A stretch of 64,000 nucleotides of DNA from Vreelandella songnenensis (GCF_003002925.1 NZ_PVTK01000001.1:682001-746000); one strand, 5' to 3'. Positions 25,770 to 38,129 are shown, numbered from the stretch's first letter. Made by a program: numbers and translations. The notes: a model not told the origin generated them from the sequence alone.

Positions 25770-26065
25770 AGAAAGAAACCTCATTGACGCGTTGTGAATG
25801 TGCAAAGTGTGACGCGGCGAATCAGGACAGGTTCAATTTTTTAGGTAATAGAATGTAATTTTGGCTAAATCCGTTGATGGACTCGAGTCAACCGCCATCA
25901 TAAAGAATAAAATAAACAATTTATATTCAATAACTTAAAACAAGATAGCCGCTATCCGCTGTGCTAATGAAAATCACCAGAATTTTTTAAATTTTTTTCA
26001 TGAACGCGCCCGGCAAATACATTCACTCAGGCCACATCACTTGAAAAAACGCTTGCTGATGGATG
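25770..26065. other. AT-rich intergenic region with a short palindrome
   Basis: A 296-base gap between the DUF4168 start and the MtgA stop. It is far more AT-rich than its surroundings and contains the 13-bp palindrome GATAGC-C-GCTATC at 25944-25956. No convincing promoter, small gene or RNA is seen. Confidence 0.5.
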
Positions 26066-26782
26066 CTAGAGGCGCTGCAGATAGCCTGCGCCTCCGAGGT
26101 TGCGCATCTGCCGGGCAATCCACTGGCTGCGTCTCTCTACCTGGGCGTCAGGGCGTGAGGCGCTGCGGGTACGCGGGCTTGGAAGAATTGCGGCCAGCAG
26201 GCTTGCCTGCCGGTCAGAGAGCGCACTGGCGGATACGCCGAAATAGTGCCGGGAGGCGGCTTCGAGTCCAAAGACACCGGTATCCCACTCCGCCACGTTA
26301 AGGTACACCTCCAGAATGCGCTGCTTGCTCCAGAAGGTTTCGATCAGCAGGGTAAACCAGGCTTCAAGCCCTTTGCGGGTCCAGCTTCGCCCGCTCCACA
26401 GAAAGACGTTCTTGGCGGTTTGCTGGCTCAGTGTACTTGCCCCGCGCAGGCGTCCACCGTCCTGGCTCGTTTGCCAGGCGCGACGCAGCTCTACGAGATC
26501 GAATCCGCGGTGAATGGGAAAGCGCTGATCTTCGGCGGCAATGACGGCGAGCTTGGCGCTGCTGGAAAGTTCGTCCCAGCTGCGCCACTGGCGCTCAATA
26601 GTGATAGGTTCGCTATGAATCCAGCTCTGGATCTTGCGCTCCACCATGACCATGGAGCCCGGCGGCGGGACGAAACGAAACAGCAGCACCAGCGCTACCG
26701 AAAGAAGGACAAAAAGCAGCACGCCGCGCCACACAAGACGCCATAGCTGACGAAGAAAGCGGCCCAGCGTACGTTTAAGCAT
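26066..26782 (-). CDS. mtgA: Monofunctional biosynthetic peptidoglycan transglycosylase
   Basis: A 238-residue inner-membrane glycosyltransferase (GT51). One membrane anchor at about 18-40, then the GT51 motifs: 'AEDQRFPIHRGFD' with the catalytic Glu, 'RGASTLSQQTAKNVFLW', and 'KQRILEVYLN'. It polymerises lipid II into glycan strands without a transpeptidase domain. Length matches MtgA (about 230-240). It begins eight bases after fghA on the same strand, so it may be co-transcribed with the formaldehyde genes, a positional rather than functional link. Confidence 0.95.
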   Translation of the reverse strand: MLKRTLGRFLRQLWRLVWRGVLLFVLLSVALVLLFRFVPPPGSMVMVERKIQSWIHSEPITIERQWRSWDELSSSAKLAVIAAEDQRFPIHRGFDLVELRRAWQTSQDGGRLRGASTLSQQTAKNVFLWSGRSWTRKGLEAWFTLLIETFWSKQRILEVYLNVAEWDTGVFGLEAASRHYFGVSASALSDRQASLLAAILPSPRTRSASRPDAQVERRSQWIARQMRNLGGAGYLQRL

Positions 26783-26790
26783 TATTGTCC

Positions 26791-27645
26791 TTAGGGTTTC
26801 ATAAGATGTTCCGCATGATAACGCAGATGGTCCTCGATGAACGAGGCAATAAAGAAGTAACTATGGTCGTAACCCGGCTGACGGCGCAGCGTCAGCGGAT
26901 GGTCATGGGCTTCACAGATGGCTTCCAGACGCTCAGGCTTCAACTGCTCCTCGAGGAACTGGTCGGCTTCGCCCTGATCGATAAACAGCCGCTGGCGCGA
27001 AGCACCGTTGGCCACCAGCTCGCAGGCATCGTACTGGCGCCAGCGTGACTGATCTTCACCCAGGTAGTGGGTGAACGCTTTTTGCCCCCAGGGGCACTCC
27101 ATCGGATTGACGATAGGCGCAAACGCGGAGACCGAGCTGAAGCGGCCAGGATGGCGCAGCGCCAGAATCAAGGCGCCGTGCCCGCCCATGGAGTGGCCGC
27201 TGATCGACTCGCGTCCATTGACCGGAAAATGCTGGCGTACCACGGAAGGCAGCTCTTCAATGATGTAGTCGTACATCCGGTAGTGAGGCTTCCAGGGCGT
27301 CTCGGTAGCGTTGACGTAGAAGCCGGCACCTGAGCCCAGATCATAGCTTTCATGCTCCCCGGGAAGATCGGTGCCGCGGGGGCTTGTGTCGGGGCAGACA
27401 ATCGCGATGCCAAGCTCAGCCGCCAGGCGCTGGGCGCCGGCCTTCTGCATGAAGTTCTCATCATTGCAGGTCAGCCCGGAAAGCCACCATAAAAGCGGCA
27501 CGCGCTCACTTTCTGCCTGGGGCGGCAGGTAAACCGCAAACTCCATATCGCAGTCCAGCGCCCGGGAGTAGTGGCGGTAGCGCTTGTGCCAACCACCGAA
27601 ACTTCGGTTGGCAGACACCAGTTCTAGAGTTTCACTCATGCTCAT
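26791..27645 (-). CDS. fghA: S-formylglutathione hydrolase
   Basis: A 284-residue esterase-D family hydrolase that splits S-formylglutathione into formate and glutathione. The nucleophile elbow is 'GHSMGG' (Ser152), with 'GEADQF' and 'YDHSYFF' giving the Asp and His of the triad. 'WWLSGLTCNDENF' near residue 53 is diagnostic. AGGAG lies seven bases before the chosen ATG. It follows frmA by 83 bases on the same strand and completes the glutathione-dependent formaldehyde pathway. Confidence 0.95.
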   Translation of the reverse strand: MSMSETLELVSANRSFGGWHKRYRHYSRALDCDMEFAVYLPPQAESERVPLLWWLSGLTCNDENFMQKAGAQRLAAELGIAIVCPDTSPRGTDLPGEHESYDLGSGAGFYVNATETPWKPHYRMYDYIIEELPSVVRQHFPVNGRESISGHSMGGHGALILALRHPGRFSSVSAFAPIVNPMECPWGQKAFTHYLGEDQSRWRQYDACELVANGASRQRLFIDQGEADQFLEEQLKPERLEAICEAHDHPLTLRRQPGYDHSYFFIASFIEDHLRYHAEHLMKP

Positions 27646-27668
27646 GGGCAGGCTCCTTGCAAACAGGC

Positions 27669-27695
27669 AGGCGCGGCAGAATCCCTACCGCGCCT
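27669..27695 (-). other. Hairpin between frmA and fghA
   Basis: AGGCGCGG / CCGCGCCT, an 8-bp stem with an 11-base loop in the 83-base gap. No T run follows on the minus strand, so it may be an mRNA-stability element or attenuator rather than a terminator. Confidence 0.35.
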
Positions 27696-27728
27696 TGACT
27701 AGATCAGGTGGAAACTTAAAGGCTCTGC

Positions 27729-28841
<1,113 letters not shown>

Positions 28842-28953
28842 TCAACTCCTTAATACGGTTACTGCACTATAGACTACGTGTATCGCCAAGCAGTCGGACA
28901 CGGGCAGTGTAAGTTAGCTGGGGGCTCAAGAAAAAGCGGGATATACTCATAAG

Positions 28954-28975
28954 ATTATTGCCTGTGTGCAACAAT
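28954..28975. promoter_or_regulatory. Candidate LysR-type operator in the frmA control region
   Basis: Half-sites ATTATTGC and GCAACAAT flank a 6-base centre and form a 22-bp inverted repeat with a single mismatched pair; it contains TTGC-N6-GCAA, which fits the T-N11-A pattern of LysR sites. It lies 22 bases before the regulator start and about 115 bases before frmA, the position expected for autoregulation plus activation of frmA. Confidence 0.55.
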
Positions 28976-28997
28976 CAACCTGCCGACTGGAACGACA

Positions 28998-29888
28998 ATG
29001 CAACGATGGGACCGTATTGAAGCGTTTATCGAAGTGGTGCGGCTGGGCACGTTTTCAGCGGCTGCCCAGCATTTAAAAGTATCGACATCGCATATCAGCC
29101 GCCTGGTCAGCCAGCTTGAAAACCATCTGGGCATTCAGCTTCTCTATCGCACCACGCGCCAGATTCGCCTGACCGATGCAGGTGCCATCTATGTAGAGCA
29201 CTGCCAGCACCTGTTCGATGGCTTGAAGGACGCCGAACAAGCCATCAGTGAGCTTCAGGCCAAACCCCACGGCTTGCTGAAGCTGACCTCGGCCACCACC
29301 TTTGGCGAGCGTTACATTGCGCCGCTCGTGAATGACTTTCAGTGCCTGCACCCCCAGCTTGAAGTACACATGCATTTTACCAACCGACCGGTCGAGCTGA
29401 TTGAAGAGGGTTTTGATATCGCCATTCGCATGGGTGTGCTCAAGGACTCGAGCCTGATTGCCCGGCGGCTGTGTCAGCGGCGCGAATATATCGTGGGTTC
29501 CAGGGCCTATTTCCGCCAGATGTCACCGCCGCATACTCTGGCGGAGCTCAGCCAGCATCGCTGCCTGATAGGCTCACGGCCCAACTGGCTGTTCGAGGTA
29601 AACGGCCAGCGCCGCGAAGTGCGCGTGGAAGGCAGCTGGAGCGGCAACTCCGGTCCTGCCCTGCTGGATGCCGCGCTCAAGGGCCTGGGGCTGGCACAGC
29701 TGCCCGATTACTACGTGGCCCCTTATCTCGCCAGCGGAGAACTGGTGGCCGTACTCGAACCCTTTCAGCATCACGATACCGCCGTATGGGCAGTATATCC
29801 CCGCCACCGCCACCTCTCGCCCAAGATTCGCCAGTTGGTCGATTATCTGGTTGCCAATATCGCGCGCGTGCTGCCTGAAACGCCCTAA
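28998..29888 (+). CDS. LysR-family regulator, probably of the formaldehyde genes
   Basis: A 296-residue LysR-type regulator of the CrgA-like group. The helix-turn-helix is in residues 1-60 ('FIEVVRLGTFSAAAQHLKVSTSHISRLVSQLE' pattern), followed by the type 2 periplasmic-binding-like effector domain with 'FDIAIRMG' and 'LARRL'-type segments. It is divergent from frmA, which is the common arrangement for regulators of glutathione-dependent formaldehyde oxidation. The effector is unknown; formaldehyde or its glutathione adduct is a guess from context. Confidence 0.87.
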   Translation: MQRWDRIEAFIEVVRLGTFSAAAQHLKVSTSHISRLVSQLENHLGIQLLYRTTRQIRLTDAGAIYVEHCQHLFDGLKDAEQAISELQAKPHGLLKLTSATTFGERYIAPLVNDFQCLHPQLEVHMHFTNRPVELIEEGFDIAIRMGVLKDSSLIARRLCQRREYIVGSRAYFRQMSPPHTLAELSQHRCLIGSRPNWLFEVNGQRREVRVEGSWSGNSGPALLDAALKGLGLAQLPDYYVAPYLASGELVAVLEPFQHHDTAVWAVYPRHRHLSPKIRQLVDYLVANIARVLPETP

Positions 29889-30010
29889 CCCACACTTTTT
29901 TTGAAAGGCAGCCCTTACGCTGCCCTTAAAGGAACTGCCCACCTATTCTGTCGGCGTATGTGTATCAGATTTATTCGCAAGAGTGGCGTGCCAGCATAGA
30001 GAGGTGACGA

Positions 30011-30037
30011 TATAATGAACATTCACCACCGAATGTT
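30011..30037 (+). promoter_or_regulatory. -10 element with an adjoining perfect inverted repeat
   Basis: A perfect TATAAT (30011-30016) is followed directly by AACATTC - ACCACC - GAATGTT (30018-30037). The repeat would cover the transcription start and initial RNA of the gene at 30080, so it could be a repressor operator or a 5' hairpin. No strong -35 hexamer is visible. Confidence 0.5.
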
Positions 30038-30079
30038 TCATCAGCAAGATCTGTTACTCTCTACCCCCAAGGAAAAGGC

Positions 30080-30730
30080 ATGCACCTCCCCCCTCCTGTT
30101 TGGCCCATCGATTTTCGTACTACGTTACTAAGGGCTACGCTTTACGTACTGTTTATTGGCGGCATCGCACAAGGCGCCTACCTGGAAGCACTCTACTTTC
30201 CCTCCGTGCGCTTTAGCGAACTGGGCTTTACCGAGTTTGCCCAGACGCTGACCCTGGCAAGCTGCTGCGTCCTGCTGCTGTATATTCGCCAGGTGCTCAA
30301 GGTATGGCCTAATGTCACGTTACTGCTGTTTGCCTTCATTGCCGCTTCACTGGTCCGTGAGCAGGACTACTTCCTGGACGAATTCGTGGCGGATAACAGC
30401 TGGAAAGTACTGGTCACGATGATCACGCTGCCCTCGATTGGCTGGGTGATCTATCAGCGCCGCCGCTTTCTTGCCGAGTTTGCCCACTACAGCAACACTT
30501 TTGCGTTTGGCCTGTTTGCCGGCGGCGTACTGACCACCTACATCTTTTCGCGCTTGTATGGGCGTCAGATCTTCTGGCGTGCCGTTCTTGAAGATGACTA
30601 CGTGCGCGTTTTCAAGGACGTTGCCGAAGAAGTGGTCGAACTCATGGGCTACAGCCTGATTCTGTTTGCCACCATCGAGCTTTTACTGCTGGCACTTAGA
30701 ATCCGTAAATCCCAACGCCTCACGTCGTAA
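30080..30730 (+). CDS. Integral membrane protein of unknown function
   Basis: A 216-residue protein with about six predicted membrane segments (about 17-37, 55-73, 77-93, 108-125, 138-156, 190-208). Polar conserved-looking pieces are 'LVREQDYFLDEF' after segment 3 and 'VAEEVVELMGYS' before segment 6, the latter carrying closely spaced Glu residues in or near the membrane. Start supported by AAGGAAAAGGC upstream of the ATG. It stands alone, with a promoter-like element upstream and a terminator downstream. I do not recognise the family. Confidence 0.75.
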   Translation: MHLPPPVWPIDFRTTLLRATLYVLFIGGIAQGAYLEALYFPSVRFSELGFTEFAQTLTLASCCVLLLYIRQVLKVWPNVTLLLFAFIAASLVREQDYFLDEFVADNSWKVLVTMITLPSIGWVIYQRRRFLAEFAHYSNTFAFGLFAGGVLTTYIFSRLYGRQIFWRAVLEDDYVRVFKDVAEEVVELMGYSLILFATIELLLLALRIRKSQRLTS

Positions 30731-30750
30731 CTGCCCGCCTGCCACCCATG

Positions 30751-30788
30751 CGCCGCCCAGGCTTTCCTGGGCGGCGTTTCATTTTTTG
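30751..30788 (+). terminator. Terminator after the unknown membrane protein gene
   Basis: CGCCGCCCAG - GCTTTC - CTGGGCGGCG (10-bp stem) followed by TTTCATTTTTT. Confidence 0.85.
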
Positions 30789-30904
30789 GATTCCGCTATA
30801 CGCAAACCCGTTTGCACCGCGCTCCGCGTCACCGTAGTGTTTCGCGCGATACCTTTTTTCGACTCTTCTCAATAACCTTTCTCAATAACAATGGCCCATG
30901 ACTT

Positions 30905-32476
30905 ATGAATACGCCTAATCAACCCGAGAGCCGCTCTAATCGCGGCGTCTTTACCCGCTTTCTCGATAGCGTCGAATGGCTGGGCAATCTACTGCCCCAC
31001 CCCGTTACCCTGTTCGCCCTGCTGTGTATCTTCGTGGTTATCGCAAGCGGCATTGCCGGCGCGCTCGGCGTATCGGTAGCCGACCCGCGTCCGGCCAACG
31101 AAGGCGAGATCATTGCAGTCAACTCGCTGCTCAACGCCGAGGGTCTGCGCCGTCTGGTAACCGAAATGGTCACCAACTTCACAGGCTTTGCGCCCTTGGG
31201 CACCGTGCTGGTGGCCATGCTGGGGGTCGGTGTGGCCGAGCATTCGGGGCTGTTGTCAGCCAGCATGCGAGCGCTGGTGCTCAACCGCTCACCACGCATC
31301 GTGACCTACGCCGTGGTATTTGCCGGTATCATGTCGAACATGGCCGCCGAGCTTGGCTATGTGGTGCTGATTCCGCTGGCCGCCATGATCTTCCACTCCC
31401 TGGGGCGCCACCCGCTTGCCGGTCTTGCCGCGGCGTTTTGCGGTGTTTCCGGCGGCTACAGCGCCAACCTGCTGATCGGCACCGTTGACCCGCTGCTCTC
31501 AGGCATTACCCAGGAAGCCGCACGACTGCTGGACCCGGCCTATATCGTAGGGGCCGAAGCCAACTGGTTCTTCATGTTTGCCAGTACCTTCTTTGTGACG
31601 CTGATTGGTGGACTGGTCACCGAGCGCATCGTGGAACCCAAGCTTGGCAAGTTCGACTCGGCCTATGCCGAAAGCGATATCGACGAACAGCGCATGGAAG
31701 GGCTTGGCGAGCAAGAGAAGCGCGCACTGAAAGGTACCGGCCTTGCCGCCCTGGCGCTAGCGGCGCTGATCGCGGTCATGGTCGTACCCGACAGCGGCAT
31801 TCTGCGTAACCCGGAAACCGGTCTGGTAAGCGGCTCGCCGTTCTTGCGCGGCATCGTGGTAATCGTGGCAATCGCCTTTACCCTGCTGGGGTTTGTCTAC
31901 GGCCGTCTGGCAGGCACCATGCACAATGACCGCGACGTGGTAAACGCCATGGCCAAGAGCATGAGCAGCCTTGGGCTCTATATCGTGCTGGTCTTTTTTG
32001 CCGCGCAGTTTGTGGCGCTCTTCAACTGGAGCAACTTTGGCACGGTTACTGCCGTTGCCGGCGCTGACCTGCTGCAGTCGCTTGGCTTGCGCGGCCCGGG
32101 CCTGTTTGCGCTGTTCATTTTGCTGTGTGCCATCGTCAACCTGTCGCTGGGTAGCGCCTCGGCTCAGTGGGCGGTAACGGCGCCTATCTTCGTTCCCATG
32201 CTGATGCTGATGGGCTACGCGCCGGAAGTGATCCAGGCGGCTTACCGGATTGGTGATTCGGTCACCAATCTGATCACCCCGATGATGAGCTATTTCGGCC
32301 TGATTCTCGCGGTGGCCTCGCGCTATCGCAAGGATATGGGTATCGGCACGCTGGTCGCGATCATGCTGCCCTATACGCTGTTCATGCTGATTGGCTGGAG
32401 CATTCTGTTCTTTGTCTGGGTGTTCGTATTTGGCCTGCCGGTAGGTCCGGGCTCCGCCACCTACTACACGCTATAG
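30905..32476 (+). CDS. AbgT-family transporter
   Basis: A 523-residue inner-membrane carrier of the AbgT family, whose characterised members import p-aminobenzoyl-glutamate (E. coli AbgT) or export sulfonamides (MtrF, YdaH). The start 'FLDSVEWLGNLLPHPVTLFAL' and 'GYSANLLIGTVDPLLSGIT' are characteristic, and length fits the family (about 500-520). About nine membrane helices plus re-entrant loops are expected. No aminobenzoyl-glutamate hydrolase genes (abgA/abgB) are adjacent, so import and catabolism are not supported; export is equally possible. Confidence 0.9.
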   Translation: MNTPNQPESRSNRGVFTRFLDSVEWLGNLLPHPVTLFALLCIFVVIASGIAGALGVSVADPRPANEGEIIAVNSLLNAEGLRRLVTEMVTNFTGFAPLGTVLVAMLGVGVAEHSGLLSASMRALVLNRSPRIVTYAVVFAGIMSNMAAELGYVVLIPLAAMIFHSLGRHPLAGLAAAFCGVSGGYSANLLIGTVDPLLSGITQEAARLLDPAYIVGAEANWFFMFASTFFVTLIGGLVTERIVEPKLGKFDSAYAESDIDEQRMEGLGEQEKRALKGTGLAALALAALIAVMVVPDSGILRNPETGLVSGSPFLRGIVVIVAIAFTLLGFVYGRLAGTMHNDRDVVNAMAKSMSSLGLYIVLVFFAAQFVALFNWSNFGTVTAVAGADLLQSLGLRGPGLFALFILLCAIVNLSLGSASAQWAVTAPIFVPMLMLMGYAPEVIQAAYRIGDSVTNLITPMMSYFGLILAVASRYRKDMGIGTLVAIMLPYTLFMLIGWSILFFVWVFVFGLPVGPGSATYYTL

Positions 32477-32512
32477 CCCGACAGCTTGGCAAGACGCGTC
32501 AAGCTCCAATGA

Positions 32513-32547
32513 AAAAGCCCGCCGTATTGAACGGCGGGCTTTTTTGA
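32513..32547 (+). terminator. Terminator after the AbgT-family gene (bidirectional)
   Basis: AAAAGCCCGCCGT - ATTGA - ACGGCGGGCTTTT, 13-bp stem with T runs on both strands, between two convergent genes. Confidence 0.92.
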
Positions 32548-32596
32548 CACGGGCAGGTAACGGGCCTCAGCCTGCTTTTTCTACCTACGGCAAGGC

Positions 32597-34711
32597 TTAC
32601 TGATGACGCTCATCTTCAACGCTGCCGGGAAGCGCCAGCGGGTGCTTGCCTGCCTGATCGCCCACTCTGAAGCGGCTGACCAGGCTATGCATACCGCCTG
32701 CCCGCTCATCCAGCGTCTGGCTTGCACTTGAGGCTTCCTGCACCAGACGCGCGTTCTGGTGAGTTACCTGATCAAGCTGCGAAACCGCCTCATTGATCTG
32801 CTCGATCCCCGTCGACTGCTCCTTGGTTGCATCGGCAATTTCGGTAACGTAACGGGTTACCGACGACAGGCTATCGATGATCTCCTGTAGATGCTGGCTG
32901 GAAGCCTTGACCAGGTGCTCTCCCTCATTCACCTTGGCGACGCTATCATCCACCAGATGACGAATCTGGGCCGCCTCTTCGGCACTGCGCCCAGCCAGCA
33001 TGCGTACTTCCTGGGCCACCACGGCAAAGCCACGCCCCTGATCGCCGGCACGTGCGGCCTCGACCGAAGCGTTGAGGGCCAGCAGGTTGGTCTGAAAAGC
33101 GATGTCGTCAATCGCCTTGATGATCGAGGTGATCTTTTCGCTGGCTTCCCGGATCTTGCCCATCGCCGCTGTCGTGCGTGTGGCGACCTCGCCTGCCGAA
33201 CGGGCGCGGCCGTCAACGCTCGAACTTGCATCGCGCGCCTGGTCGGCGTAGTCGGCCGTCTGCCTGACCGTTGCGGTGATCTGTTCAAGGCTTGAGGCCG
33301 TTTCGGCGAGCGAGGCTGCCTGCTGGTCGGTACGCTGGGAAAGGTTTTCGTTACCGGCGGCGATCTGACGGCTACTGGAAGCAATGGCTTCGGCACTGTC
33401 ACGAATCTGGGCAACCATGCCTTCGAACGTATCCATCATGCGGTTGAAAGCCTGCGCCGTCTGACCGACTTCATCGTTGTGCTGCAGCGCCAGGCGCATG
33501 GAAAGATCGGCGTTTTCACCAGCCGCGCCGCTGATGTTTTCCATCTGACGACGCATGGTCACCAGCGGGCCGAGTACACGCACCAGGGTTCGCCAGCCGA
33601 AAATGGCCAGCAGCGCAATCACGGCAAGCGTCACGGCAATCAGCAACGTACGACCGGCATTGGCCAGCGTCTCGGCCTGACCGGCGGCGCTGTCGGCCTG
33701 CTCGACCGCGTAAACCTCGATATCGCGCAGCTGAGCGCGCATGTCATCCATCGCCACCGATACTTCGCTCAAGGCATCCTGAACGCGGGCGGCCATCTCA
33801 AGCTGCTGCTCGCGAAGCACGTACACCGAGTCGTTATCGCCGATCATCAACGCTTCAACATCGGCGATGATCTGATCGAGCTCGGCAATCATGACGCGCT
33901 GCTCAGCTTCGGTGCTGGGTGCTTCGGCAATCGCTGAAAGCGACTGACGTGCAAGCATTACCTGCTGGGCGATCTCATTGGTGCGCAGGTGCACCAGCGC
34001 ATCCTGGCTATGGGTCAACGTAATCTGTCGTCCAAGATCGGAAAGTAGCGCCACCGCCATGCGCACGTTGCCGCTGAGCTGACCAATATCCGGCTGCACT
34101 TCGAACATGTTATCCAGCAGCTGAGTAGGCAACTCCGTCATGCCATCTTCCCGCCAGGCCAACATCAGTTCACGCTGGTTGCGCTCGCGGCGTACCTGGG
34201 CCAGTGCGGTACGTCCGGCGATATCTTCGGCGCTGAGCATGACCGTTCCAATCATTGCCTCCATCTCTACCAGGCGCTCGTCGGTACGCGCCGATAGTTT
34301 GAGCGCTTCACGACGTACTTGCTCAAGCAGGCTGTCACCCTCTTTCAGACGCTGATAGCTTGCTGCGATGGTGGCTAACTGGTCACGCTGATCGATCGCC
34401 GTCTGGCCGCTTTGCAGCGAATCAAGCGCTGCATTGAACCGAGCATCGAGCAGTTCAGGTGAAACGACTTGATCGATTGTGGTGGTATCCGCCGTCAACA
34501 GGTCGGTATGGCGCTGGCGGTACTCACCCATGGTGAGTACCAGGTCACGACTGGCAGCCTGGAGGGGCATGACGTCGTTGGTGATATAGCGCTGCGAATT
34601 GATCAACCGCTGGTTGGTCGCCCACCCGGTTACCGCTAGTACAAGAGCGCCGATCACGGCCGCCAGAAATAGCGCGACCAGCATGGCGCGAATGCTCAGG
34701 GATCTTTTCAT
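32597..34711 (-). CDS. Methyl-accepting chemotaxis protein with long helical sensor domain
   Basis: A 704-residue chemoreceptor. Membrane segment 1 at about 9-28, an all-helical periplasmic domain of about 325 residues (29-354), membrane segment 2 at 355-373, HAMP to about 430, then the cytoplasmic signalling hairpin with its conserved tip '[19 protein letters not shown]' (about 538-556). The sensor is about twice the length of a four-helix Tar-type domain and looks like the bimodular HBM/TorS-like type. No CheR-binding pentapeptide is at the C-terminus. The gene follows a solute-binding-protein gene by 40 bases on the same strand, suggesting that the binding protein presents ligand to it. 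Confidence 0.92.
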   Translation of the reverse strand: MKRSLSIRAMLVALFLAAVIGALVLAVTGWATNQRLINSQRYITNDVMPLQAASRDLVLTMGEYRQRHTDLLTADTTTIDQVVSPELLDARFNAALDSLQSGQTAIDQRDQLATIAASYQRLKEGDSLLEQVRREALKLSARTDERLVEMEAMIGTVMLSAEDIAGRTALAQVRRERNQRELMLAWREDGMTELPTQLLDNMFEVQPDIGQLSGNVRMAVALLSDLGRQITLTHSQDALVHLRTNEIAQQVMLARQSLSAIAEAPSTEAEQRVMIAELDQIIADVEALMIGDNDSVYVLREQQLEMAARVQDALSEVSVAMDDMRAQLRDIEVYAVEQADSAAGQAETLANAGRTLLIAVTLAVIALLAIFGWRTLVRVLGPLVTMRRQMENISGAAGENADLSMRLALQHNDEVGQTAQAFNRMMDTFEGMVAQIRDSAEAIASSSRQIAAGNENLSQRTDQQAASLAETASSLEQITATVRQTADYADQARDASSSVDGRARSAGEVATRTTAAMGKIREASEKITSIIKAIDDIAFQTNLLALNASVEAARAGDQGRGFAVVAQEVRMLAGRSAEEAAQIRHLVDDSVAKVNEGEHLVKASSQHLQEIIDSLSSVTRYVTEIADATKEQSTGIEQINEAVSQLDQVTHQNARLVQEASSASQTLDERAGGMHSLVSRFRVGDQAGKHPLALPGSVEDERHQ

Positions 34712-34751
34712 GTTTTTTTCGCTGTCAGGGTATCAGCAGAGAACTGCTTGT

Positions 34752-35906
34752 TTAGGGTGTGAGCGCTGTCCAGTCCACGGGTTCGAAACGGCCGCTGCGA
34801 ATAATCGTGGGCCATACGCTGTGGCTGGCCTGGTGCTGGTCGGCGCTCAGCGTCAGCGGCGCATCAAGGCCAATATCAATATCTTCAAGGCTTAGCAGCC
34901 CATCCACGATGGACTCGCGATCCGGTGCAGTGCCCGCTGCCTTGATACCCTCGACGAACAGCTTGGCCGCAAGGTAACCCTCCAGCGATATGAAACTGGG
35001 CTCGGCATTACCCGCATGGCGCGCAAATGCGGCGCGGTAGCTTTCAACAGCAGGTAGCGCCGAATCCAGCGGCGGCACGACCTGGGTCACGATGACGCCT
35101 TCGGCTTTATCGCCAAGCTCATTGAGCAGCGCCTGGCTACCCACAAAGGAGACGTTCAGAAAGAGCGTATCGGGCAGATCTTCACGCGCCTCGCGGATAA
35201 AGTCGGCAGCAGGGCCAAAGGTACCCACAATGATGATGGCACGCGGTGTAACGGGCGCCTGAAGAATGGCCGCCAGGCCCTGATGGATATTGCGCGTACC
35301 GCGAGTAAACCGCCCGTGCGCCAGGTGTTCGGCACTCGTCACGCCCTGGGCTTTGAGAGCATTGATGGCACCGTTATAACCCGCATCACCAAAACTGTCG
35401 TTCTGAGTGAAAAACGCGATCTCCTCCGGTTCAATGCCCGCCTCCAGCAGCCCGCTGATCATGGTGGCGGTCTCCTCGGCATAGCTTGCCCGGTAGTTGA
35501 TGACATAACGATCTGGCGGCGAGCGGCGCAGCAGCCCGGCACCGGTGAACGCGCCAAACAACAGCATCTGTTCATCGTCATGAATAGGCACGGTTACCGC
35601 GGCGGTTGGCGTGCCTACGTTACCGATCGAGGCCAGGATGGAGGCATCTGCAGCGACTTCCCGCGTATGCTGGGCCGCCATAAGCGGGTGGTACTGGTCG
35701 TCAAAGGGAACAAGGGTGAGCGACTGCCCGTTGACGCCACCCTGTGCATTCACTTCAGCAAAATAGGTGCTGATGCCCTGCTGCATTTCTATTCCCATCA
35801 AGGCCGCGCCCCCCGTCTGGGGCGCAACAATGGCGAATTTGAGTTCTGCCTGGGCCAGGGGAGACACCAGGAGCGCCATTAACAAACATATTTTCAGCCT
35901 TCGCAT
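34752..35906 (-). CDS. Orphan periplasmic binding protein (Leu/Ile/Val-binding-type fold)
   Basis: A 384-residue type 1 periplasmic-binding-fold protein. Signal peptide 1-20 ends 'AQA'; the mature start 'ELKFAIVAPQTGGAALMGIEMQQGISTYFAEVNAQGGVNG' has the typical 'G....G..M..G......N..GGvnG' pattern, and 'SIGNVGTPTA' follows. Proteins of this fold usually feed branched-chain amino acid or amide ABC importers, but no permease or ATPase gene is nearby. Its only operon partner is the chemoreceptor 40 bases downstream, so a sensory role is favoured. Ligand unknown. Confidence 0.88.
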   Translation of the reverse strand: MRRLKICLLMALLVSPLAQAELKFAIVAPQTGGAALMGIEMQQGISTYFAEVNAQGGVNGQSLTLVPFDDQYHPLMAAQHTREVAADASILASIGNVGTPTAAVTVPIHDDEQMLLFGAFTGAGLLRRSPPDRYVINYRASYAEETATMISGLLEAGIEPEEIAFFTQNDSFGDAGYNGAINALKAQGVTSAEHLAHGRFTRGTRNIHQGLAAILQAPVTPRAIIIVGTFGPAADFIREAREDLPDTLFLNVSFVGSQALLNELGDKAEGVIVTQVVPPLDSALPAVESYRAAFARHAGNAEPSFISLEGYLAAKLFVEGIKAAGTAPDRESIVDGLLSLEDIDIGLDAPLTLSADQHQASHSVWPTIIRSGRFEPVDWTALTP

Positions 35907-36216
35907 TGCACTTCCTTATCAGCGTATCTGGCAAACCGGTCTTCATAAACCGATCAGGACACGCCATGGGTTCCTGCCAAGGGCCTTTAACGCGTTGACT
36001 CGGCCGATGCGCGCATCACGGGTATCCACAGCGATATCGGCGACTAGCATACGACCAAAGGATCACTTCATTTCGTTGAATTGAGCCAATTGTTAAACGA
36101 TTTTAGCTTTATAAGAGTAAGTTATTAAAAATAAGGCGTTTACGAATTGATTCACGCCCACTGCTGGGTTAGTGCTTACTCGAGCAACACTCTTTATTGT
36201 TCAAGTCGCTATAAAC
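35907..36216. other. Intergenic region upstream of the binding-protein/chemoreceptor operon
   Basis: About 310 bases, becoming AT-rich between 36080 and 36160. It must hold the promoter of the minus-strand binding-protein gene, but no convincing -35/-10 pair stands out. No small open frame or RNA is supported. Confidence 0.4.
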
Positions 36217-36246
36217 GACAAGACCCCGCCGAGGCGGGGTCTTGTC
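36217..36246 (-). terminator. Terminator hairpin after rpoD
   Basis: GACAAGACCCCGCC - GA - GGCGGGGTCTTGTC, a 14-bp perfect stem with the RpoD stop 27 bases upstream. The T tract after it is weak (CGTTTATA), so it may act mainly as a 3' mRNA stabiliser. Confidence 0.7.
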
Positions 36247-36272
36247 AACACGCTCAGCAGTCGCTGAAAGCG

Positions 36273-38129
<1,857 letters not shown>

